Assembly (NCBI GenBank): GCA_020849475.1
Contig: JADLGE010000012.1
Location: 1 to 51,865, forward strand
Length of the DNA: 51,865 nucleotides
Direction of reading: 5' to 3'
DNA from: Gammaproteobacteria bacterium
Lineage (GTDB): Bacteria; Pseudomonadota; Gammaproteobacteria; Ga0077536
A program made the position numbers and the translations under genes. The notes beneath the pieces were generated by a model that was given only the letters and a program-made list of their open reading frames with translations, searched no databases and was not told the origin of the DNA. Every line of letters starts with the position of its first letter. Position 1 is the first letter of the stretch. Positions 26,130-35,133 of the stretch are shown here, one piece after another.

Positions 26130-27206
26130 TCACCTTGGGGCGCCAGGCGACGGCAGTTCCAGCAGACGCGCCACGCATTCGCGCAGGTGCCGATAGCCGT
26201 CCTGGTTGGGATGGTTGTCGTTGGCGTAATAATGGGTCGGCATGAAGCCGCACTTGTCCAGCGCCGGCAGATATTCGATGCCGGCCTGTTCGATGCGGTC
26301 GGCGAGTGCCAGGTCGTAGCGTCCGCGGCCGGCCTCGTATCGATCTGGCACGTGAATGAAGCGAATGCGCCGGTCGGGAAACGCGCGGCGTATGTCGCCA
26401 AGCGCGGCCAGGTTCATGTCGTGCTGTTCGGTGTGCGGATTGCGCGCTTGCACGAGTGGCGCAACGACCCGCTTGACCAGCAGCAGTAACTTCGAGTGGC
26501 GCAACAGACGGCGCAGCGGGCCGCCATCGGCGTCGACCGCCGCACGTTCGGCGAGGATTTCACCGGCGCGGGCAATGATGCCAGCCTGGTCGATATCGGC
26601 GTCGATGAGATGCACCATCGGCAGTCGTGCGCGCGCCGCTTGTTCACTCTCACCCTGCACGATGAATCGCACGCCGTCACCTTCGACCTTGAGATCGAAC
26701 AACGGACGATTGAAGTCGTCGGAAATCGCCACGATCACGATGTCGGAGAACCACAGATGCGCGGCTTCCTGTTGTGCGATGCGGCTGAATTCGCCGACGC
26801 CGGTCGCGCCCAGTCCGAAGTTGTAGAGCTCGATGCCGTAGTCGTCGCGCAGCTTCGGCGCCCACGGTTCACCGCCTTCCACCCCCATCGCGTAGGAATC
26901 GCCCAACATGGCATAGACAACCGCCGACTTGGGCAGCGTCTGGTAGTCGCGATGATCTACTCGACCGAGATTGTTGGTGCGAAAACGCACATCGTATTCG
27001 ATGCGGCCGCCGGCCATCAGCGCTTCGCGGACTTCGATGTTGGGCGGAAAGCGCAGGCTGCCGGCGGCGTCGCGCTGCGGCACCGCGCTCATCAGCAGTG
27101 CCGCTTCGCCGACATGCAACAGCGGCGGATCGAACAGGCGCACGGCGACTTCCATGAACGTCGCGCTCAGTATCAATGTCAGCCCCAACAACAGAAAATT
27201 TCGCAT
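26130..27206 (-). CDS. Membrane-anchored SGNH/GDSL-like hydrolase
   Basis: 358 residues. An N-terminal signal anchor (FLLLGLTLILSATFMEVAV) places the rest in the periplasm. Block I is AMLGDSYAMGVE with the candidate nucleophile S104; GLGATGVGEFSR supplies the Gly/Asn region, and the C-terminal DNHPNQDGYRHL supplies the Asp and His of the dyad. Proteins of this layout in polysaccharide loci act as acetyl-esterases or O-acetyltransferase partners. AGGAAG lies about 8 bases before the ATG. It begins an operon with the GT4 gene and lies 55 bp after the flavoprotein gene. Substrate unknown. Confidence 0.75.
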   Translation of the reverse strand: MRNFLLLGLTLILSATFMEVAVRLFDPPLLHVGEAALLMSAVPQRDAAGSLRFPPNIEVREALMAGGRIEYDVRFRTNNLGRVDHRDYQTLPKSAVVYAMLGDSYAMGVEGGEPWAPKLRDDYGIELYNFGLGATGVGEFSRIAQQEAAHLWFSDIVIVAISDDFNRPLFDLKVEGDGVRFIVQGESEQAARARLPMVHLIDADIDQAGIIARAGEILAERAAVDADGGPLRRLLRHSKLLLLVKRVVAPLVQARNPHTEQHDMNLAALGDIRRAFPDRRIRFIHVPDRYEAGRGRYDLALADRIEQAGIEYLPALDKCGFMPTHYYANDNHPNQDGYRHLRECVARLLELPSPGAPR

Positions 27207-27261
27207 CAGTGCACTTCCTTGTCCGGTCTATCCGTTGAACCGGCGTCCGGTCCGTCGGTGT

Positions 27262-28980
27262 CTACATTGCCTTGTGGCAGGGATACTCCGGCGTGGGCGC
27301 GGCGTGATCCGCTTGCCACTGCGCGATTTCTTGCGCTGTCCACTTTCGATAGGCGCCGCCTTCCATCGGCGCGGGTAAATCGAGCGTGAGACCGAGGCGC
27401 TGTTGCGCCCACTGTTGAAACGCGTAGTGATAGGACATCACCGCGCCGCCCGACTCGTGCGGCCGATCCCAGCGCGCCAACAGCGAATCGCCGAAATGGA
27501 ATTCCGACCACTGCCCTTGGTGCAGATGGTAGATGACCGGATGCAGGAAGCTCGCGCACTGCGTGTCACTCGGGTCGGACGGGCCCATGAAGGAGATGGC
27601 CGACTCCGCGAATTTCTCAAAGCCGAATTTGAGCGTCAGGAACAACACGTGCTGTGAGCCGTAGTCGAGGCTGCGCGCATGCTCGAAAGGCAGTTCGAGT
27701 CGACGCGTGGCGCTCTTGAGATCTTCCGATATCACCAGCGTGTCGCATAACACTCCGAAAAGCTGAAACAGGCCGGCGCTGACGCTGAAACGCTGGTACA
27801 TCCAATCGACAAAGCTCTGCCAATCGAAGGGCGTCAAAGTCTCAGCAGGATAGGCCGAGCCTTCGTATCGCTCTTCGAGGATTTTATGCAGGGTGCGGAT
27901 GTTGTAACGGAAGCCGTGGATGAAACCCGAAGCGGCTTTACGATCGTTGCCCTGCATGGCGCCGCCTACGAAAAACAGATCCGGCACATTACTCGATTCC
28001 CACACCGGCGAGAGTGCGGGGAATTTGCCGCGATACCAACTCGCCGGGCGAATGTCTTCGGCGAAAAGCTCCGTGTGCAGCCAATTGAAGCCGGTGCAGC
28101 GAATGATGACGTCGTATTCGCGCGACAGACTCAAAGTGCCGGGGCTGGCGCCATGGGGAAAGTCGTATTCGTGATTGGTGAGCAGTGTGCCATTGGCCAG
28201 GCGCGAGATTTTCTTGAGTCGCGGATTCAAGACCGCATGCAGGGACTTCAACTGGTAGAGGTCCAGTACATTGTTGTTGACCGCACGCAGGTCGCCGACA
28301 AAATGGGTGTCCCAGGCAAACTTGAGCGGCGCCTTGGCGATGATGTGCACGTAGGCGGCGACGCTGGACAGGTAGTCGGCGGTTTCAAATGCTGAATTGC
28401 CCTGGCCGATGATCGCCACGCGCTTGTTACGGTAAAACTCGACATCGAGCGGGTGGTTCTCATACCCCAAAGCATGCTCGATACCCTCGATGTCTTCCGG
28501 TATGCGTGGCCCGGCGGTGCCGAGCCCGTTCAGCAACACCTGGCAACGGTATTGCTGACCGTCGCTGGTCTCGACCACGAACAGGCCATCGGCGTCGCGC
28601 GCGATGTGTGTGACGGTCACCTGGTAGGCGATGTTGAGACTGAAGTGCGCGGCGAAATCCCGCAGGTATTGGTACAGCGCCGTGGCGTCGGGAAACAATT
28701 CATCCGAATAGCGCGTGAAACGCATGCTCTCATCGTCCGACAGCAGCGAATTCCAGTCATGCCGCCAATTGAATTCCTGTTCTTCGAAGAAATTGTATTT
28801 CTTGTTGATGGAGATGAGCTTGCCATGACGCGGCTTGACCGCGAATGCCGAGCCGGCGTTCGGGCTCTTCTCGAGAATCAGGTACTCGCGGCCCGCCTGT
28901 GCCATGAAATACCCCATCTGCAAGCCGCCGGGCCCGGCGCCGAGGATGATGTACTTGGAAAAATGCTGGTTCGAGGTCAT
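27262..28980 (-). CDS. FAD-dependent oxidoreductase resembling FOXRED2
   Basis: 572-residue flavoprotein of the flavin-monooxygenase-like class. The FAD site is YIILGAGPGGLQMGYF (GxGxxG 14-19), followed by PRHGKLISINKKYN and HDWNSLLS; the NADPH site is VAIIGQGNSAFETADYL near 190-206. HFVGDLRAVNNNVLDLYQLKSL and KAASGFIHGFRYNIRTLH are strikingly like vertebrate FOXRED2/ERFAD. About 130 C-terminal residues (from SATRRLELPF) form an extension with no recognised family. No signal peptide is seen, unlike ER-resident FOXRED2. Context (divergent from ketosynthase, upstream of SGNH and GT4) does not define the substrate; oxidation of a lipid or carrier-linked group is possible. Confidence 0.8.
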   Translation of the reverse strand: MTSNQHFSKYIILGAGPGGLQMGYFMAQAGREYLILEKSPNAGSAFAVKPRHGKLISINKKYNFFEEQEFNWRHDWNSLLSDDESMRFTRYSDELFPDATALYQYLRDFAAHFSLNIAYQVTVTHIARDADGLFVVETSDGQQYRCQVLLNGLGTAGPRIPEDIEGIEHALGYENHPLDVEFYRNKRVAIIGQGNSAFETADYLSSVAAYVHIIAKAPLKFAWDTHFVGDLRAVNNNVLDLYQLKSLHAVLNPRLKKISRLANGTLLTNHEYDFPHGASPGTLSLSREYDVIIRCTGFNWLHTELFAEDIRPASWYRGKFPALSPVWESSNVPDLFFVGGAMQGNDRKAASGFIHGFRYNIRTLHKILEERYEGSAYPAETLTPFDWQSFVDWMYQRFSVSAGLFQLFGVLCDTLVISEDLKSATRRLELPFEHARSLDYGSQHVLFLTLKFGFEKFAESAISFMGPSDPSDTQCASFLHPVIYHLHQGQWSEFHFGDSLLARWDRPHESGGAVMSYHYAFQQWAQQRLGLTLDLPAPMEGGAYRKWTAQEIAQWQADHAAPTPEYPCHKAM

Positions 28981-29239
28981 GGCGGCGCTTGGCGTGTAAT
29001 CCGTGGTTGGCGGCGACGATGAATCTTAACAGCCCACGGCCGCGATATTGCCGTTGCAGGTGCGTGAAGAAGGTCACGCCGTTCACTCTTTGTTCGGGTT
29101 GGTCCACGTGATGGCCGGGGCGCGCCGCGGGTGACAGGCTGGGAGTGTTTCGGCACAATCGAAGCGACTTTCCCGGCGCGCAAGCGGCATGTATCGACCT
29201 GCCGACAGCGCTGTTTCCTGCAGCCGCCATGAGGCAACC

Positions 29240-30496
29240 GTGAGCAGAACCCACTCCACGCGAGTTGTCGTGACCGGCATCGGCACCATCAACGCACTGG
29301 GTCGCAGTGTCGACGAAACCTGGGCGGGCTTGCTCGCGGCACGCAGTGGCATTGGACGCATACGCCGATTTGACGCCGAGAGCTTCGGCTTGAAAACCTG
29401 GATCGCGGGCGAGATCAGCGATTTCGCGGGGCCGAGCTTCGCCGCCGGCCAGGCCATCGAACGACTCGATCGCTGCTCGCAATTCGCGCTGGTGGCGGCC
29501 CATGAAGCGCTGCTCGGCGCGGGTCTCGTCGTCGATGCCGGCAATCGCGACCGCGTCGCGGTCATCATGGGGGCGGCGTTGGGCGGCACGGCGAGCCTGG
29601 CGCACGGTGTTGAAACGCTGCTGACGCGTGGCAGCCGGCGCGTCAATGCACTGATGTTTCCGAAATCGATGAGTAATGCCTCGGCCGCAGCGGTATCGCT
29701 CTACAGCGGTGCGCGCGGACCGGCGATGACGCTCAATTCGGCCTGCGCGTCGGCGACGGATGCCATTGGCATCGCTGCGGATCTCATCCGTGCCGGCCGC
29801 GTCGATGTCGCCATCGCGGGCGGCAGTGAGGCCGCCATCCTGCCGGTGATGATGGCCTCACTCGATCGCATGGGCGCCATCACCAGTCGCTACAACGACA
29901 GTCCGGCGCGTGCCAGCCGGCCTTTCGACCGGGACCGCGATGGCTTCGTGATTGCGGAAGGAGCGGGTGTACTGGTCCTCGAAAGTGAGCGTCATGCGCG
30001 GCAACGCCAAGCCCCGATGCTGGCCGAGCTGGCCGGCTACGCGGCAGCCTCGGATGCCTATCATCTGACCGCGCCAGCGCCGGATGGTGATCGTGCGCTC
30101 GGCGTCATGCGTGCGGCCCTGGCGGACGCGAGCGCGACACGCGACGACGTCGTTCACATCAACGCCCATGGCACTTCGACACGCTTGAACGATGCGCTCG
30201 AGGCCCGCGTGATCGGGGAGCTGCTCGGTGAGCGGGTCGTGGCTGTGCCGGTGAGCGCGACGAAATCAGCCACCGGCCACATGGGCGGCGCTACTGGCGG
30301 CCTGGAAGCGGTGCTGTGCGTCAAATCGTGCGAAAGCGGCTTGGCGCCGCCCACGCTGAATTTCGAGCAGGCCGATCCCGAGTGTCACCTCGACATTGTC
30401 AGCGGCAGCGCGAGGGCCGTGTCGCGCGGTGTGATCCTTTCCAATTCTTTTGGTTTCGGCGGTCACTGTGCCTGTCTCGCCTTCCGCCCCTGTTGA
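29240..30496 (+). CDS. Beta-ketoacyl-ACP synthase, FabF/KAS II-like
   Basis: 418-residue condensing enzyme. The catalytic triad is intact: C169 in LNSACASA, H310 in NAHGTSTRLND and H347 in SATGHMGG with K342 in KSATGH; the C-terminal SNSFGFGGHCACLAF is the usual end. The GTG at 29240 with GAGG just upstream matches the domain start (TRVVVTGIGTINALG). It is 64 bp before an acyl-activating ligase on the same strand, with no acyl carrier protein, ketoreductase or dehydratase nearby. This is more like a dedicated lipid or polyketide modification pair than a housekeeping fatty-acid set. Confidence 0.88.
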   Translation: MSRTHSTRVVVTGIGTINALGRSVDETWAGLLAARSGIGRIRRFDAESFGLKTWIAGEISDFAGPSFAAGQAIERLDRCSQFALVAAHEALLGAGLVVDAGNRDRVAVIMGAALGGTASLAHGVETLLTRGSRRVNALMFPKSMSNASAAAVSLYSGARGPAMTLNSACASATDAIGIAADLIRAGRVDVAIAGGSEAAILPVMMASLDRMGAITSRYNDSPARASRPFDRDRDGFVIAEGAGVLVLESERHARQRQAPMLAELAGYAAASDAYHLTAPAPDGDRALGVMRAALADASATRDDVVHINAHGTSTRLNDALEARVIGELLGERVVAVPVSATKSATGHMGGATGGLEAVLCVKSCESGLAPPTLNFEQADPECHLDIVSGSARAVSRGVILSNSFGFGGHCACLAFRPC

Positions 30497-30559
30497 CGGT
30501 CAGTGGGTGGGTTCGATCCGTTAGAATCCACGCCCGATATCACGAGAAGCGAGTTCACG

Positions 30560-32089
30560 ATGGCTACACTGAGTGGCGCGCTGGTGCGGGCCGCCCGGCT
30601 GTTCGGTTCCCAGGTCGCTGCCATCAACGAACACGGCAGCCTGGATTGGCAGTCGGTCCTTATGCGCGTGCGTCACGTCGCGGGGGCACTGGTCGCCCAC
30701 GGCCTGCGTCCAGGCGTGACCTTCGCCGTGCTCAGCGCCAATTCCCACGACTATGCGCAAGTGCTGTTCGCTGGGCTGTGGATGGGCGCCATACCGGTGC
30801 CGATCAATCCGCGTCTCGCCGCGCCGGAGATTGCCGCCATCATGCAAGCTGCCGACGTGCGGCTGCTGGCCGGCGGCAAAGCGCTCGACGACGTAGTGGG
30901 TAAGTTGCCGGCGCAGTTCGCCGCCTTGCCGCGTCTGGTATTGGACGATCATTGTTTCGGCGAGTGGCCGCTGGCTTACGCGCCTGTCGCTCAGCACCAC
31001 GTGGCGTCCGACGAGATTGCGTTGATCTATTTCACCAGCGGCACTCAGGGTCGACCCAAGGGTGTGCCGCTCAGCCATCAGCAGATCCTCGCCAACATGA
31101 TGCAGGTGAATCTCGCGTGGCCGCGCACGGCAGGGGCCGTCTGTCTGCACGTTGCTCCCATGTTTCATTCGGCCGATCTCCTGATGTTCTCGAGCGTCGT
31201 CGATGGCGCCGCCAATGCCTATCTTGGCAGTTTTTCGCCCGCGTCATTTCGCGATGCCGTGGCCCGTTACGGCGTCACCGACACGATGCTGGTGCCCGCC
31301 ATGATTGGCCTCTTGCTGCGCGGCTCCGACGGCTTGGAGACCGACCTCGCGAGTTTGCAACGATTGATCTACGGCGCCTCGCCCATGCCAGGCCCGCGCA
31401 TCGCGGAATTGATGCAGCGGCTGCCCAAGGTCAGGCTCACCCAGGGCTATGGTCTGTCGGAGACCGCACCGCTGCTGACCATGCTCAGCCACGCTAATCA
31501 CGTCGCGGCGGTCAGCGGCGAGGCGCCGCAATGGCTCAGCTCCTGCGGGCAGCCGCTGGCGGGCATTGAACTGCGAATCGTCGACGATGACGGGCGTGAA
31601 TTGAGTCCGCTCGAGCACGGTGAAGTGCAGGCCCGCGGTCCGAATGTGTTCAACGGTTATCTCGACGATGAGACTGCGACGCTGTCGGCCTTCGATGGCG
31701 AGTGGTTCCGCACCGGTGACGTGGGCTATCTCGATGAGAGCGGTCACTTGTACGTTGTCGAGCGCAAGACCAATGTCATCAAGCGCGGCGGTGAAAAGAT
31801 TCTGCCGGCGGAAGTCGAGACCGTCATCAACGAACATCCGGCGGTGCTCGAGTGCGCGGTGATCGCGGTGCCGGGGCGGGCGCACGAAGTCGTGATCGTC
31901 GCGGTGCTGGTCACGCGTGACAATCTGCTTGTGACCAGCGGCGAAATCCGTGCCCACTGCCAGGGGCGCATCGCCAGCTACAAGATTCCGCGACGCGTGG
32001 TGTGTGTTGATGAACTGCCGCGCAACAGCGTGGGCAAGGTCACGCGATTCGTGCTGAGCGACCGCTACGGTGCGTCGCGCGAGGCCTGA
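30560..32089 (+). CDS. AMP-dependent acyl-CoA/ACP synthetase (ANL superfamily)
   Basis: 509 residues. The ATP-binding loop is FTSGTQGRPKG (158-168), then TQGYGLSETAP, WFRTGDVGYLDESGHLYVVERK, the hinge and KRGGEKILPAEVE, and the C-terminal catalytic lysine in RNSVGKVTRF. It adenylates a carboxylic acid and forms a thioester with CoA or a carrier protein. The ATG at 30560 is preceded by GAGAAGCGAG. It shares a unit with the ketosynthase and is followed by a strong hairpin terminator at 32170. A long- or medium-chain fatty or alicyclic acid is plausible; the acid cannot be read from sequence. Confidence 0.88.
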   Translation: MATLSGALVRAARLFGSQVAAINEHGSLDWQSVLMRVRHVAGALVAHGLRPGVTFAVLSANSHDYAQVLFAGLWMGAIPVPINPRLAAPEIAAIMQAADVRLLAGGKALDDVVGKLPAQFAALPRLVLDDHCFGEWPLAYAPVAQHHVASDEIALIYFTSGTQGRPKGVPLSHQQILANMMQVNLAWPRTAGAVCLHVAPMFHSADLLMFSSVVDGAANAYLGSFSPASFRDAVARYGVTDTMLVPAMIGLLLRGSDGLETDLASLQRLIYGASPMPGPRIAELMQRLPKVRLTQGYGLSETAPLLTMLSHANHVAAVSGEAPQWLSSCGQPLAGIELRIVDDDGRELSPLEHGEVQARGPNVFNGYLDDETATLSAFDGEWFRTGDVGYLDESGHLYVVERKTNVIKRGGEKILPAEVETVINEHPAVLECAVIAVPGRAHEVVIVAVLVTRDNLLVTSGEIRAHCQGRIASYKIPRRVVCVDELPRNSVGKVTRFVLSDRYGASREA

Positions 32090-32169
32090 TAGGCATCAGG
32101 CAGGGGGCGAATGGCGCGCGGCTAATGGTGCGTGTGCATTCCCGTGGATGAGAGCGCCAGGGACAGGAC

Positions 32170-32201
32170 AAAAAAAAGCCCGGCAATGCCGGGCTTTTTT
32201 G
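32170..32201. terminator. Bidirectional intrinsic terminator
   Basis: A 7-bp GC stem GCCCGGC/GCCGGGC with an AAT loop (32178-32194) is flanked by seven A's on the left and six T's on the right. It can therefore stop transcription from the ligase gene (plus) and from the secreted-protein gene (minus), which converge here. Confidence 0.92.
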
Positions 32202-32220
32202 TTGCTCTTGCGAGCTGCTA

Positions 32221-32937
32221 TCAAGCGTCGTTGGAATTGCGACGACGGATTGATGACAGCGCGAGCAGGGCGGGGCCAAACATCAGCAGAGCGGGCGGCA
32301 CCGGCACAGGGGCCGTGTTCACCTGAATGCGTGCAGCGTTCTTGAACGCCACCGCGATGTCTTCGCTGCCGGCGTTGACCGAAGCGCCGAGCACGTTGGT
32401 CCACACGATGTTGGCAATGCCGCTGTTCACTTCAATATGCAGCGGGCTGCCGACACCGACGTCCCAGCTGGCGATATCAGCAGCACCCGAGCCGGTCGCG
32501 CCGTTGGGCGAAACGCCCATCGCCTGCGTCGCACCGTTGTTGACGGTGACGCTGCCGCCGATGAAGGTGTTGGCCGAGTTGCCAATGCGACCAAAAGTAC
32601 CGACCTCGAAGATGTCGATGCTGGTGATCTTGAAGCCAGCCTGTGCGGTGAAGTTCAACGACAGGGTGTCGAAGACCACCGAAAACGGCGATGCGCCCGT
32701 CGCGGCGGCCATGAAGGCAGTCGCCGGAAGAGGATCAAGTGCATTGGAGCCAGCCGGCGTGAAAGTCAGCTGGTTGGTGACGGCGTCAAACACGCTGGTG
32801 CCGAACAGGCCATTGAGATCGCTGATGGTGGGCGCGTTGAGACCAACGGCCTGGGCATTCATCGATCCGGCGCCCAACAAAGCGGCGCCGCACAGGGTGA
32901 GAGCTAGAACGGAACGTTTGCTGGATGCTTTGCTCAC
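32221..32937 (-). CDS. Secreted protein with PEP-CTERM/VPxPA-type sorting tail
   Basis: 238 residues. The N-terminal signal peptide (KRSVLALTLCGAALLGAGSMNAQA) is followed by a beta-rich, low-Cys domain with many Asn, Thr and Ser. The C-terminus has the three-part exosortase signal: VPVPPALL motif, a hydrophobic helix (MFGPALLALSS) and the basic RRR. Such proteins are cut and anchored or released by an exosortase and are typically co-produced with exopolysaccharide. Start is GTG 32937 with AGAGGA eight bases upstream. The convergent neighbour shares the terminator at 32170. No exosortase gene is in this window. Function of the mature domain unknown. Confidence 0.83.
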   Translation of the reverse strand: MSKASSKRSVLALTLCGAALLGAGSMNAQAVGLNAPTISDLNGLFGTSVFDAVTNQLTFTPAGSNALDPLPATAFMAAATGASPFSVVFDTLSLNFTAQAGFKITSIDIFEVGTFGRIGNSANTFIGGSVTVNNGATQAMGVSPNGATGSGAADIASWDVGVGSPLHIEVNSGIANIVWTNVLGASVNAGSEDIAVAFKNAARIQVNTAPVPVPPALLMFGPALLALSSIRRRNSNDA

Positions 32938-33426
32938 GTTGGGTATCCTCTTTTAATTTGTATGTGAATCCCGGGATACATGCCCTGGCCCCGACCGCCG
33001 ACCGGAGCCGGGAGGGGGGCGTCGCCAACCTTAACGTTCAGGTTGCAACGCACATCCATCACCGAAACCGACGCGCCCACTTCGTCCCCGGACCGGGGAC
33101 CCACCAAGCAGCACCATCTTCCCTTGCCGTTAGGCTAAATAACTTTAGCGCTCAGCATACCCCAAATGTACTGGATCTGAGAACCAGTCCGCACATTCGG
33201 CCTCTGCTCCATCGGCCGGCGCCGGCTGAAGCCGCCAGCCCTACGCACCACAAGCGTCAATATGTCAGTTGGCTCTGTTCGAGGGCGACCCCCTGTCACA
33301 AAAATTTGCACTTCGTCAGCCGCCCGACCGCTGCGAGTCCGGGCCCCCGCCTCTGTCGGTTGCCGGCGGTTTGGACGCTGGCCCCCACAGTACCGGTCAC
33401 TTGTCGAGGCGCGAGCTCAGGTGCTG
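32938..33426. other. Non-coding stretch
   Basis: 489 bp. It should contain the promoter of the secreted-protein gene on the minus strand, but no clear boxes are visible. The plus frame that is open here has no protein-like composition before the P450 remnant. Nothing else is supported. Confidence 0.5.
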
Positions 33427-33780
33427 CGCCGACTGGCGGCCTTGTCCTTGAGCTCCAAGACCACACGTCTCATGGAAGACGAAGTGAAACTCACCGTAGA
33501 GGCCGCCATGGACGATGCGCTGGCGCGCGGCGGCATGGACGTCATTGCGCACATGGCGCACAACGTGCCATCACGCAAGGTGTGCAAGATCATGGGGATT
33601 CCGGAATGCGACCGCGAGCGGTTCAACGAATGGACGGCGAGCCGAACCAACGCGTTCTTCGCCAGATTCCTGCCGCCCGAGATTCAGCAGCGCACGCGTG
33701 AAGCGCGCCACGCACTGCTCGAATTTGCCGAGCGCACGAAAGGATTGCGCATCGAGAGGGGCGCGCTGGAATGGTTGCAT
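33427..33780 (+). pseudogene. Cytochrome P450 remnant (internal fragment only)
   Basis: About 115 codons read as the early middle part of a bacterial P450: RLAALSLSSKTTRLMEDEV, then ARGGMDVIAHMAHNVPSRKVCKIMGIPECDRERFNEW and FLPPEIQQRTREARHALLEF. This matches the C-D-E helix region of class I P450s (the GVPEEDRERF motif). There is no I-helix, no ExxR and no heme Cys; the similarity fades by about 33780. No credible start codon with a ribosome site precedes it. The reading frame happens to stay open into the following luciferase-like gene, so an automatic caller may fuse the two. It is unrelated in detail to the intact P450 at 45239. Confidence 0.72.
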
Positions 33781-33999
33781 TCGTTCTTCCGCGTGATGGC
33801 GTCCTTGCCCCTGTCTTGCCACCAGACGCGGGATTCTCAGCAGCATAAATCGTGTGGAAGTCGGGGCCGGCCGCAGTTCGCCGCCCGCCACGCACCCACC
33901 CTATACTTCACCCCACGATTCATACATGCCGTTGCCCGCGTCAGGGCGGGCGGTGCGAATCATCCCCCTGTATCGCCGAACTCGCCGAGGAGGCCACCT

Positions 34000-34992
34000 G
34001 TGAAACTCGCACTGTATCTGCCTAATTTTCGTGACCAGGTCACCGTCAAGGAACTCGAAGACCTCACCGAGCTCGCCGAGGCGCTTGATTTCGATTCGGT
34101 GTGGACGCTCGATCGCATCGTCGTGCCGGAAGCGTCGGACCATCAGAAGCTGCAGCACTCGTTCGGCATGATGGACCAGTTCCCGAAGGCGCTGCCGGTG
34201 TCGGCGCGCGGCCAGTGGTTGCATGGCATGCCGCTCATTCCGTGGTTGGCGGCCAAGACCAAAAAGCTGCGCATTGGCATGAGCATCATCGATACGCCTT
34301 ACCGCGCGCCCGGTGTGCTGGCAGGCGAGATTGCGACGGTCGATCATTTGTCTAATGGACGTGTGAACGTCGGTGTCGGCTCAGGCTGGATGCCCGAAGA
34401 ATTCGCCGCCGCCAGCGCCGCGCACATCTTCCCCAAGCGCCACAAGCACGTGCGCGAGACCATCGAAGTGCTGCAGGGCATCTGGACCAACGAGGTCTTC
34501 GAATACCACGGTGAGTTCGCCGACTTCGAGCCCTGCGGTTTCGGCGCCAAGCCGCTGCAGATGCCCTATCCGCCGATCTATTTCAGCGGTCTGAAAGATC
34601 CCAAGCGCTCCGCCAAGCGCATCAGCAAGTACAACCTGTCAGGCTGGATAGGCATCCAGGACACGCCCGAGGAAATCGTGCGCTGGCGCGGCGAGATCTC
34701 CCGCGAACTGGCCGAACTCGGCAGCACGCGCTCGCTCGATGACGGCTTCGACATGTGCAGCATGATCTGGTTTGCGATCACCGATGAGCCGACCGATCAG
34801 ACGCCGAACGGCAAGCTCAGCAATCTGCTGGTCGGCACCGCGGCGCAGATCACCGACAACCTGAAACGTTATCGAGATGCGGGCATGGACATGCCTCTTT
34901 TGTGGCCACCATTCAGTGGCGTGCCGGTGTCGAAGACGCTGGACGACATGAAGCGCCTGGTTGAGGAAATCATGCCGAAGGTCAACGCTTAG
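34000..34992 (+). CDS. Luciferase-like (LLM class) flavin-dependent oxidoreductase
   Basis: 330-residue TIM-barrel flavin enzyme of the bacterial luciferase superfamily. Typical elements are KLALYLPNF, ALDFDSVWTLDR, TKKLRIGMSIIDTPYRAPGVLAGEIATVDHLSNGRVNVGVGSGWMPEEF and PPIYFSGL. The GTG at 34000 has GAGGAGG six bases upstream and coincides with the domain start, so the long open frame before it is not part of the gene. It could use FMNH2 or F420H2. With the nearby 6-oxocamphor-hydrolase-like crotonase it suggests oxidation of cyclic ketones or terpenoids, but that is context only. It converges with the broken secreted-protein gene at 35134. Confidence 0.88.
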   Translation: MKLALYLPNFRDQVTVKELEDLTELAEALDFDSVWTLDRIVVPEASDHQKLQHSFGMMDQFPKALPVSARGQWLHGMPLIPWLAAKTKKLRIGMSIIDTPYRAPGVLAGEIATVDHLSNGRVNVGVGSGWMPEEFAAASAAHIFPKRHKHVRETIEVLQGIWTNEVFEYHGEFADFEPCGFGAKPLQMPYPPIYFSGLKDPKRSAKRISKYNLSGWIGIQDTPEEIVRWRGEISRELAELGSTRSLDDGFDMCSMIWFAITDEPTDQTPNGKLSNLLVGTAAQITDNLKRYRDAGMDMPLLWPPFSGVPVSKTLDDMKRLVEEIMPKVNA

Positions 34993-35062
34993 TCGCCGCA
35001 CAAGCAGGAGCAGGCCGCGGCTTTCCGCCGCGGTTGCAAGGCGCGGACTGAATCTGCTCGCG

Positions 35063-35099
35063 CGACAGGTCGGAGCACATTGCCGTCACCGACCTGTCG
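35063..35099. terminator. Perfect 11-bp inverted repeat between convergent genes
   Basis: CGACAGGTCGG (35063-35073) pairs with CCGACCTGTCG (35089-35099) across a 15-nt loop. It lies between the ends of the convergent genes at 34992 and 35134. No U-run follows, so it is a terminator-like hairpin at best. A second, shorter CCGCGG hairpin lies at 35015-35033. Confidence 0.45.
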
Positions 35100-35133
35100 G
35101 TGTGTCACGAGTGTCGTTGTCCCGCTCAACGAT

